Source: Limnanthes douglasii subsp. nivea (Eukaryota > Streptophyta > Magnoliopsida > Brassicales > Limnanthaceae). Taken from it: a stretch of 64,000 bases of DNA. The notes beneath the pieces are model-generated. The model was given only the letters and a program-made list of their open reading frames with translations, was not told where the DNA came from and did not search any database. The stretch is taken from contig JAUPFV010000005.1 of NCBI GenBank assembly GCA_036936605.1, forward strand, positions 155,187,195 to 155,251,194, read 5' to 3'. Each line of letters opens with the position of its first letter. Within the stretch, counting starts at the first letter, position 1. The position numbers and the translations under genes are program-made. This document shows, piece after piece, positions 56,187-64,000 of the stretch.

Positions 56187-56556
56187 AGTATAAGCCTTTT
56201 TTTGTGTTCAATGTGATAGACCGCGGGTACACAGAGAAAGTGTATGTCGCCCTACAAATCTATTATCCCTTTTGAGAAAGTGAAACTGTGGTACTTCTTC
56301 ATTGATGAAATGCAACGTACAAAGGAAATAAATAGGCAATAAACGAGGTGGGAGTTACAAAATAAGATCCACTAATCCCACTTCTCTCTTCACTTAATGC
56401 CCGTTACGTAACTCCTACACCCACGTAAAACTCTAAGACTCAGTTTAATACTAACGGTTACTATAACTTAAATAAATAAAACATGTTTAGATTAAATACA
56501 TAAAATGCAACATATGGTTTGTAAGGTGACGTCTTTAAAACACATCAAGAGTACGC
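56187..56556 (-). repeat. 5' LTR of copia element
   Basis: About 370 bp between the primer site and the outer end defined by the 43-bp match at 51978-52020. The exact inner end is uncertain because no clean CA end stands directly beside the primer site. Confidence 0.65.
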
Positions 56557-56789
56557 ACAAATGGCTGCTATTATCAATATTATTTCTCGTATCCCGCATC
56601 GGTTCAAACTAAGATGTTTAGGTGGTTATATATCAACACCGTACAAACAATATCATAACCCTTGATAAATGGATATTTTAATTTTACTAAAATTAATCTA
56701 TTATTTTTAATTGAAAATGGTGTTTGTTTTCGGGTTTAATTTGTTTCGCTTTTTGAAACACACGTGACCATGAGTGGTGTTTTTTACCC

Positions 56790-56901
56790 TTACATTAACC
56801 ATATTGTTTCTAGCCTTGATCATGCTAATTTTCATGCAGGTACAACAATGGACTGCATTAATCATATTAATCTGGAAAATAAAATAGCTTACCTTACTTG
56901 G
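56790..56901 (+). pseudogene. LINE segment 2 (linker between zinc-binding and RNase H regions)
   Basis: After the MULE's right target copy the LINE frame resumes (NHIVSSLDHANFHAGTTM, then NLENKIAYLTW). It stops at the copia target site CTTGG (56897-56901). Confidence 0.7.
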
Positions 56902-57394
56902 TGTTGGATATTTTAGTGTAATTGGATTAACTAGTCGACCAATGTAGTCATAATATATTATCGAGCAAGTCGGAGAGTGTGGAGTACACGCTTGTTAGAA
57001 TATATTATGATTAGTGGGTCCAATGGACGGATCCTTGTTCGGGTTAGATTTATTTTGAATGATAAGACTATTGGGAAAATTCATGTAAATTTGAATTTGA
57101 AAAAATAATTCGAATTTGAATTTGAATTTGAATTTTTAGTCAGTTTATCATTTGAAATTTTAACCGTTTTTGGACATAAAACTGTTTTACAGTTGAGTAT
57201 TTTGGTTGAATAAATAAGTATGGTTCTGAACAGAAAATGATAAACAACAAAAATCCATTCTCGTTGTTCAAATGCATACGCTCTGATTTTATCCGGTTGA
57301 AAATTTTGGAGAACCGCCAAAATAATTTCAATCTGAAATTGTTAAAACAAGACTTCAGAGTTTATCCGGAAATCTCTAAACAATATTCCCAACA
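56902..57394 (+). repeat. 5' LTR, 493 bp
   Basis: Same sequence by eye as 61155-61647, including a (gaattt)n run near 57110-57136. The small minus-strand ORFs that occur in both LTRs are not genes. Confidence 0.92.
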
Positions 57395-57410
57395 AAAGAT
57401 TGAAATTAAT

Positions 57411-57476
57411 TGTTCTTGTTTTATAAAGAGATTTGTATGAAGATGTTCTTGTTTTATAAAGAGATTTGTATGAAGA
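57411..57476. repeat. 33-bp tandem pair
   Basis: tgttcttgttttataaagag + atttgtatgaaga occurs twice in a row (57411-57443, 57444-57476), just inside the 5' LTR where the primer site would be expected. Confidence 0.9.
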
Positions 57477-58299
57477 TTGAAATTAAACAGAGAATAAAGA
57501 ACAAGTTTGCAAAGTTGGACAACATCAAGTTTGAGATCTGGAAATAAAAAATAACTTCATCATCCTGTAAGTTTTCCATCTTGTTATACGATAATTCAAT
57601 TTCATGGTTTAATAAGTTTAATTTAGAACTCTGCCGAATTTCTAAAAAAGTGGTATAAGAACCAACCATAAAATTAAAGTCTTAAATTTTCAGACTTTGA
57701 ATTTATTATATGCCATGGAAAAGCGCTTGAATTGATTTGGTGAGAAAAAAAAACATTGTTTAGATTTTTTTTTTATATATGGGTTTCCGTGTTTACCGTG
57801 TATAAGGATATCAATTATCGATTTTAGAAAATGATATCTCTCGGTAACAAATGATATTATGGGTTTCTAGTGTATTGTTAGTGAAAAAAAAAAAGGCACA
57901 AGAGTTACCTTTTACGGTTGGCGATTGGTAAGCAATTGGTATACATTCACACATTCTGCAACTTTATATTCATAAAGTGCAGGTAAATAAGTGCAGGTGT
58001 GATTGAGTTATTTGTTTGGAAAATAAGTGCAGGTGTGATTGGGTTATTTATTTGGCAAATAAAGTCTTTTTGTTGTTTAAATTGTCGTCTTTATATATTA
58101 AGTTAAAATGATTTTGGTATATGCAGCCGCTTTTATGGTAATTGCTATTTTATAGTTCCATGAAAATTTAAAAAAAAAATAAACTGCCTATAATTTATCT
58201 AATTAGTGTTGGTGAATATATATAAAACAAACCCCGTTATATGTGTATGACTTTAGTATACATGTCGCTTTAACAAGTTGTTGTTGCCTTAATTAAGTT
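57477..58299. other. copia leader region, no gene
   Basis: AT-rich and non-coding. It includes gtggtataagaaccaacc at 57649-57666 and two near copies of 'aaataagtgcaggtgtgattg' (about 57985 and 58020). Confidence 0.5.
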
Positions 58300-59520
58300 T
58301 AGTTGCGTTAATGGAGTTATATATCCCTGTCATCTCTAAATATGGCAGTTGGTGTCTTTCCATACTACGTCAAACGACCGTTGGTCCGGGGTCATTACTC
58401 CAAGGTGCTGAACAGAACCCCAGCACGAGGTGGTTTGGGCGCATTAGCCGCCGCTTCGGGTCAAAGCGACTTCTAATGCCTCTAGGCGCTGCCTAACAAA
58501 GTAGCTAGGAGTACGAAACTCCATGAAAGCTGGAAAGTCCTGTTGAGAACGGAACAGGCTTTCTCGTGGACCATAACCGAGCAGTGCAGTGGAGGCGTGC
58601 TCGCCATATGAGAAAACAGGCTGAATATCGGCGGGTAATTCAGGCCAGCGAGCACCATTGGTGATGGTGCCCTCCAACATGGGCGAATACAGCCAGGCAC
58701 GGGTAATTCTGGTACATCGGTTTTGTTTCAGCCGAAACGCGGCCAAACCATCCCGGAATCTGTTGGTGGACAGATAAAACGGGGCGCGAAGCCAACCGGA
58801 ATCGAAGCTCTCTACCAGAAGGGACCCTGGAGTTGCCGAACCCCGATAAGTAGTGGGCAAGCAGCAATGGTGCCTGTAGCTGTAGTGTGGAGACCTACTC
58901 CAGGAAGCGATCCTCGTCATCGGTCGTGTCCAGACCGTTGCCGCGGTGGAGAGCTAACATTCGATGCCAGACGAGCACGGTGCAGTAATAGCCGAGCACT
59001 CTCTCCGAGACTCGGTGCTCGTAACTCGCATACGACGTAGTATACGTCGAATGGATGAGAGAAATGAGCTGGGGGAGGACTTCAGCGCCAGAATATACAT
59101 AATGCACATTCGGCGCTGGAGCCAGCTCCGCCCCTCCGACCCCCTGATCCAAAGAGGATCATTCCGTTCAGGGGTTGCAACAGCGGTTGCGTGAGTTGGA
59201 CGGGGAAGGCCTCTGGGAGGGGGCAAGTTCGCTTGACGAGGAAGTGCGACGTTAACGTCAGTTGCACGGTTAGCAACACGACGTCCGCATCCACCAACGC
59301 CACGTCGGTGGCCAGCGCCACCGACACAATCTGCCCCACCTGCAGGGGGTGGAAGAATATGAGCCTGATCGGGATTGAGGTGTTGGGCCATGGTTAGCAA
59401 CACAAAGATCAGGATAACACTAGAGCGTCACAGAAAAGAGTAAGTGAGAGTCTTGGGTGCTGACTCTATGTACCGCCCCGCGAGTACAGAGATATTTGTT
59501 ATACGCCTTCTTTAAAACTC
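58300..59520 (-). pseudogene. GC-rich captured block, candidate endogenous RNA-virus coat-protein-like gene, frameshifted
   Basis: The block is clearly richer in GC than everything around it. On the minus strand an ATG at 59391-59393 opens a reading that changes frame several times: 59403-58954, 59339-59082, 59152-58895 and 58920-58444 are open in different frames, the last ending in TAA. Protein-like phrases are MAQHLNPDQAHILPPPAG, VHYVYSGAEVLPQLISLI and IQPVFSYGEHASTALLGYG. The size (about 320 codons before breaks), the leader and trailer, and the style of the C-terminal part recall coat proteins of plant persistent RNA viruses such as partitiviruses. That family call is tentative; a captured GC-rich host gene is the main alternative. 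Frameshifts rule out an intact product. Confidence 0.45.
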
Positions 59521-59999
59521 AACTGATAAGCAGTTCTTCCGTTATAAATATATAAATAAAACGTAGGCCTACTACACGCAACTGAGATTAATTTTGCATG
59601 TATCTGAAAGGTGCCATACGACTTAATGTTTTAATTTCATGTGAACTTAAAGGTTACCATTAAAGAAATGGTAACAAGTACTTTTGTAGTTGTATAAAAT
59701 AATGAAAAGGTTTTCTGTATAGTAGAAAATCAGTATTAGTTTTACACGCAGTTAAAATATAATAGTAGTGCAGTTTATATAGCACTGAATGTTATATTTA
59801 TATGGTAAAAAATCTGAATCAGTTTTGTGTGCAGTTTAAACATAAGTAGTAGTGCAGTTTATATGACACTGAATTTTATATTTAGTTTACTTCAAATATA
59901 TTATATGAAACAAGTACCTTTTGACAATTTATAATGATATTATTATATGGTTTTAATTTTAATGAAGCAGACAAGTGTGTATAGCAAATTTGATAATTT
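59521..59999. other. copia interior, AT-rich, no gene
   Basis: Two related phrases 'gtagtgcagtttatat.gcactgaat' (near 59764 and 59849) form a weak direct repeat. Nothing coding. Confidence 0.45.
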
Positions 60000-60660
60000 T
60001 GGTAAAGGAGTTATGATTTGTCTATATGTTAATAATATGTTAATTTTTGGTATGGACCAAAATCAGGTTAACGAAAGATTTTGAGGAAGTTGAGAGACTT
60101 CTTGGTTTATGTATGTCATGAGTAGCATTAGGTCGGATATTGGATTTGTTGTTAGAATGCTTAGTAGTATATTCGGATGCGAGTTATATTTTGAATATGG
60201 AAGTCCACTCCTTTACAAGTGAATGTGTATTTCTACTTGGAGGACTTGTTATCTCTTGGGCATCTAAGAGACAAAATTGTATTACTTGATTCAACAATGG
60301 AATCAAAGTTTGTGGCATCAACAGCTAGTAAAGAAAATGAGTGGCTAAGAAATTTATTGTATGAAATTTTGTTGTGGTCCAAAAGATACCACATAATTCT
60401 ATCGGATGTGATAGTGAAGCTGCCTTGCCAATGTATATAGACAAGTTTACAAAGGTAGGTCTAGACACTTATGTGTGAGACAGATTATGATTCGTACGTA
60501 TGATGTTATTACAGTAGAGTTTGTGAGAACTCAATATAATATAGCCGATCATTTAACCAAAGGGTTAAGTAGACATCTTGTGCACAAATCGGCTATTGGG
60601 ATGAGATTAAAGTCCATTTGAAATCTCTCATGTTAAGATACCCAATTCCCATCTAATATG
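60000..60660 (+). pseudogene. copia RT/RNase H remnant
   Basis: About 60010-60050 reads ICLYVNNMLIFGMDQNQV, matching 'CLYVDDMLI.g' at the RT active site with both Asp residues replaced by Asn. 60219-60440 reads DSTMESKFVASTASKENEWL then RNLLYEILLWSKRY, the copia RNase H phrase with its Glu-rich core. The end (about 60430-60620) reads SRHLCVRQIMIRTYDVI and NIADHLTKGLSRHLVHKS, the usual final phrase of copia polyproteins. Frameshifts and stops occur throughout. Gag, protease and integrase are not visible. Confidence 0.8.
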
Positions 60661-61154
60661 ACATTAGGTGCTGAATTCAATGTGGAAAGCTTAACATCTA
60701 GAGATTGGAACACATTAGTAGTATCATCCCAAAGTATGTGTTCAGACATGCAAGTTGTGGAGGTTGAAGTATATCTTCTTAATAGCTCTTTTGAAAAATT
60801 GCATATGCATGTGCAAGAGTAAAAGATCTACCTATTTAAGCATGAAGTTTAGCCGCTTCAAGAAGCTAGGACTTGGCTTTGATATGCTTAAGAAGGATAA
60901 GGACACAAGGCTAGTAAAAGATAGTGTCAAGTAAGAACATTTGAGAATGTAAATTTATGTATATGTTATCTTCGAGTATTCATTATGAATAGTAAAGGTT
61001 CAATCCTTAGTGATACCTTGATATTCGAATATTTGGAATGTGTAATATACTAATATGAAATTCAATCGTCACGATATTTCATTTATGCATAAATTTGTTA
61101 TTTGTTGTGCTTTTGTTTTAGTTAATCATGAATTGCACTAAAATGGGGGAAGAT

Positions 61155-61647
61155 TGTTGGATATTTTAGTGTAATTGGATTAACTAGTCGACCAATGTAG
61201 TCATAATATATTATCGAGCAAGTCGGAGAGTGTGGAGTACACGCTTGTTAGAATATATTATGATTAGTGGGTCCAATGGACGGATCCTTGTTCGGGTTAG
61301 ATTTATTTTGAATGATAAGACTATTGGGAAAATTCATGTAAATTTGAATTTGAAAAAATAATTCGAATTTGAATTTGAATTTGAATTTTTAGTCAGTTTA
61401 TCATTTGAAATTTTAACCGTTTTTGGACATAAAACTGTTTTACAGTTGAGTATTTTGGTTGAATAAATAAGTATGGTTCTGAACAGAAAATGATAAACAA
61501 CAAAAATCCATTCTCGTTGTTCAAATGCATACGCTCTGATTTTATCCGGTTGAAAATTTTGGAGAACCGCCAAAATAATTTCAATCTGAAATTGTTAAAA
61601 CAAGACTTCAGAGTTTATCCGGAAATCTCTAAACAATATTCCCAACA
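61155..61647 (+). repeat. 3' LTR, 493 bp
   Basis: Identical by eye to 56902-57394. The tract aaaatgggggaagat lies directly before it. Confidence 0.92.
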
Positions 61648-62140
61648 CTTGGAACCCTCATGTTCTTAGTATATGTAAACTCAATATTGCATATTGTCTA
61701 CCTTTACGCGAATCCAATAGAGGTATCATCATTTGTGAAAACAATGGTAAACTCACTCGTGGTCATAGCAATCTCTATGACAAACTCTCCTTCATTCAAT
61801 ATAAAACCAGAGCTCCTCACAATGGCCTTCAAATCTGCAAGATTGCGGGTTTAAATCGGATAAATATTGAAACCGATTAAGAGATTTTAGTATCTCCTAC
61901 CTCTTCAGGCCATTATACTTCTTCTTTGAATTCTATCTTAGACAATATAATATATTTAATCTCTTCTTCAATGAATATTCATCATATCTTCAGAGAACAA
62001 AACCAAGCAACCGACTGGCTCGCAAGGTGAAATCTAAAGTGTAAAATGAAGATGAATTTCAAAACCTTCCAGGAACCTATCACGCTTGAAGCTATTTGCT
62101 TCTTAAAAAGCGTGGGATTGGGTTATATAAGAGAATATCA
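61648..62140 (+). pseudogene. LINE segment 3 (RNase H-like C-terminus)
   Basis: After the copia insertion the LINE continues. NPHVLSICKLNIAYCLPLRE and then GIIICENNGKLTRG are the start of the plant LINE RNase H-like domain. AGLNRINIETD carries an acidic position, and IHHIFREQNQATDWLAR is the closing 'v.hI.ReqN..AD.LA' phrase. Frame changes and stops are present. It probably ends near 62140; I do not see a clear poly(A) or the LINE's target duplication. Confidence 0.8.
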
Positions 62141-64000
62141 ATTTCATTGTTTGATTATATTACCTTGTATGCTTCACTACTAACTGAAATTAATTGATTT
62201 TCTCAGGATTGTCTTGCCCTTCAATTTAGCATTTTCCTATTATTTGTTCTCATCATTTCTAGGATTGAATCATTAAGATAGCAAGGGTTTGTCTTTTCCT
62301 TACAATCTATATGTTCTCCTCTTCCCAGTTAGATTGATAACACATTTTCAATTTTAAATTGGAATGGAATTCTTGTACATTGTCTAGTTGGATGTGTCAG
62401 GTCTATAATCCAATAAAGGGACCTTAACAGAAAGAAAAGAATTTTAAATATAAGAAAAGAGCTTTTGAACTGAGAAAATTCAGAATCTCGTACCTGGTTA
62501 CATATGAAATGGTTTGATGATGGTTGATTTCCTGTTTTTTTCCTCCTAAACAGTTAGAAAATTATAGATTTGAGAATTCAATTTCAGATCGAGAAAAGAT
62601 ATGAGCTTTGATGGAAACTCAAAGAACTTTTGAAAATACCATAAATCCTTTCCAGCTCCAGAAGAACGAATTTTCCAGCACAAGCAATTCTGTCAAAGGG
62701 ACCGCCTCATCGAAACCCATACCATATGAAAAGTTTTGAAGCAGTTTACTGGTGCTTTTATAGCTCTTCTCTCTGTATTGAGAATAGCAATCCTTGGATA
62801 TATTGAAGCTTTCATTCTAATTTGAGCCTTGAAGATCCTCTGCTCTCTCTGGCTCAATCGTGGCTATTTATTCAAAGGTCATCTTGTTGAGGAAATTTAT
62901 TGAACAATTGGCATTCCATTGGTCGTTCCCAAGATCTTTTCTGCATAATCAAGGTACTCTGTGAATCCTGGCAGACGAAGCATATTCAAATTACGAAATT
63001 ATACCTTCAAATTGTTGATGGAAGGTGTTGCTCGAGAAAGCAAGTTTTGCTACTCTCTCTTTCAACCTCCCTCTTTAGAAATCTTGTTTATAAAGACATC
63101 TTCTTCTATCTTCAAGCTCTATTGGGGCTTTGATTTTATTTTATTTTTGCTTAATTAGATTGAGATTGTCATCGAAATCATTTTCTGGTTTGTAGTTGAG
63201 AACTCTGAAAATGTAAAAACTCGTCTCTAACCTCCTTCAACTAGAAGCTGAATTTCACTGATAATTTAATTTTTGCCTGAATGTTTTGACACATCCCACC
63301 TCTTTTCTTTGGACTCAAAACATTTTCAATTATTAATAAAATTCATTTTTACTTTAAAAAATCGTTATAATTATCTCATTTTGTTTTATTATATAAATAA
63401 TTTTTGTCTATTCGAATTTTTGTAATCTCTAACTTTTATGATCTTTATAATTTTAATTTGATTCGCTGTTTGTAGCCCATTCTGTGGTGTAATGGCTTGT
63501 TGTTTAATTAGTGCCTTCTCTTTTTTGGCTGATTTTCTTGGTCTTTTCTTGTTTTTTAATTTGTTCGCATTTGTTATTTTACTATTTAGTTTCTCTGGAT
63601 CTTTGCATTTGTTTTTTTCCATCAAATCAAAGTCACTTTTTCATCCAATTGCTTTTTTAGGACTCTTCATATGTTATCTATAAATACTATTTTTATATTT
63701 ATTTAATACAAATTTTATAAAAACACTGTTAGTACAATTTTTTTTAAATATTGTTCATACAATTTTTAAAAATAAATTGTTATCCGACTGAAACTCGAAC
63801 ATCAAAACGTTTCAGTGGATAAACTATCCTGAAATAAAAGTTACTGTTTCAAAAAAACGTACAGGCTCATGAATTTTGTTTTACGGTATAAACAAGTCTT
63901 CCTAGCTCCTTGGTTGCTTCCCTATACAGATATCCACGGTTCTGCGCCTATGAATTATATGTTAATAACTGTACATACAGATCTTCCAAGTGTATTGATA
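62141..64000. other. AT-rich region without recognisable gene
   Basis: Short frames at 62900-63158 and 63492-63683 match nothing I know and lack conserved features; the latter is a T-rich hydrophobic frame. No LTR, terminal repeat or tandem repeat was seen. Confidence 0.4.

Larger units (their letters stand above)
51978..56556 (-). mobile_element. Ty1/copia LTR retrotransposon, minus strand, 3' LTR truncated
   Basis: The 5' LTR lies at about 56187-56556. Next to it the minus strand reads TGGTATCAGAGC (56175-56186), the classic tRNA-iMet primer site. One nearly open polyprotein follows (52062-56150). At the other end a polypurine tract (ttagggggggacaa on the minus strand) is followed by only 43 bp that match the start of the 5' LTR (51978-52020 against 56514-56556, identical). 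The rest of the 3' LTR and any target duplication are gone. It lies inside the MULE at 50917-56789. Confidence 0.85.
50917..56789. mobile_element. MULE with captured exons, 10-bp target duplication
   Basis: Ends are inverted: left GGGTAAAAAACACCACT (50917-50933) and the same read on the minus strand at the right end (56773-56789). Further inside, 'tgtgtttcaaaaag' occurs on the left (51003) and its inverse 'ctttttgaaacacac' on the right (56751). TTACATTAAC flanks it at 50907-50916 and 56790-56799. The interior holds a spliced gene fragment (51365-51910) and a nested copia element. Without the copia it would be about 1.3 kb. It interrupts the LINE. Confidence 0.85.
56902..61647 (+). mobile_element. 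Ty1/copia-type element, decayed interior, identical LTRs, target duplication CTTGG
   Basis: LTRs of 493 bp (56902-57394 and 61155-61647) appear identical, begin TGTTGG and end CCAACA. CTTGG at 56897-56901 and 61648-61652 is the target duplication. A polypurine tract aaaatgggggaagat precedes the 3' LTR. The interior has only remnants of copia RT and RNase H (60000-60630), a 33-bp tandem pair, and a GC-rich foreign-looking block (58300-59520). No primer site stands beside the 5' LTR; a TGGTATAAGAACC-like word is at 57651. The contrast of young LTRs and dead coding suggests a non-autonomous element moved by another copia's proteins. Confidence 0.88.

Noticed and set aside
51978..56556. The 43-bp identical pair considered as a target site duplication
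   Set aside because: LTR retrotransposons make 4-6 bp duplications. The right copy is the outer end of the 5' LTR, so the left one is an LTR stump.
57081..57331. ORFs 'MAVLQNFQPDK..' found in both LTRs (also 61334-61584)
   Set aside because: They exist twice only because the LTRs are identical. No protein features.
63492..63683. 63-codon plus-strand ORF, hydrophobic
   Set aside because: T-rich DNA gives Phe/Leu-rich frames by chance. There is no signal or family pattern that I recognise.

Overview
The window is nuclear DNA of a flowering plant, probably a eudicot. It is AT-rich and almost entirely repetitive. The evidence is plant-type Ty3/gypsy elements with antisense extra ORFs, Ty1/copia elements, a plant L1-type LINE with zinc-binding and RNase H domains, several Mutator-like elements (MULEs), and tRNA-Ser sequences of the plant nuclear type. 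I see no ordinary single-copy host gene. The species cannot be named from the sequence.

Layout: (1) 1-21459 is a degenerate tandem array whose roughly 0.6-0.7 kb units each carry a whole or partial tRNA-Ser(GCU)-derived copy. It is interrupted by a solo LTR (2848-3089), a tRNA-derived SINE that landed inside one tRNA copy (3807-4014), and a degenerate gypsy element (6052-11595, target duplication ATTTT). (2) About 23100-43060 is a large MULE without visible long terminal inverted repeats. It carries a plus-strand multi-exon gene ending in a Ulp1/C48-like domain (24304-29663), a small acidic plus-strand ORF (30779 onward), and a minus-strand Mutator transposase pseudogene with SWIM and zinc-knuckle motifs (41622-43060). 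A gypsy element on the minus strand (30920-40664, target duplication GTTAC) split the acidic ORF. (3) 43290 to about 49080 is a decayed gypsy element holding a 1.49 kb non-autonomous MULE (47468-48955). (4) 49985-62140 is the 3' end of a LINE cut into three pieces by a gene-fragment-bearing MULE (50917-56789), which itself holds a copia element, and by a second copia element (56902-61647). (5) 62141-64000 holds nothing I can assign.

The most interesting system is the 23-43 kb MULE. Its introns and intergenic DNA, but not its recognisable exons, are packed with dozens of copies of a short motif close to GGTTTCGCATCTATC, all on the plus strand, including inside an intron of the oppositely oriented transposase gene. 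The layout (transposase plus a DUF/Ulp1-type second protein plus element-specific short motifs amplified in non-coding DNA) matches what is known of Arabidopsis VANDAL MULEs. There the transposon-encoded VANC proteins bind such motifs and remove DNA methylation from the element. I infer that this is a VANC-like, sequence-specific anti-silencing system with a different motif.

Second in interest is a GC-rich, gene-like block (about 58300-59520, minus strand) inside the copia element whose two LTRs look identical. It resembles a captured RNA-virus coat-protein-type gene and is broken by frameshifts. Third is the tRNA-Ser satellite, with many dead tRNA copies at roughly 627 bp spacing.
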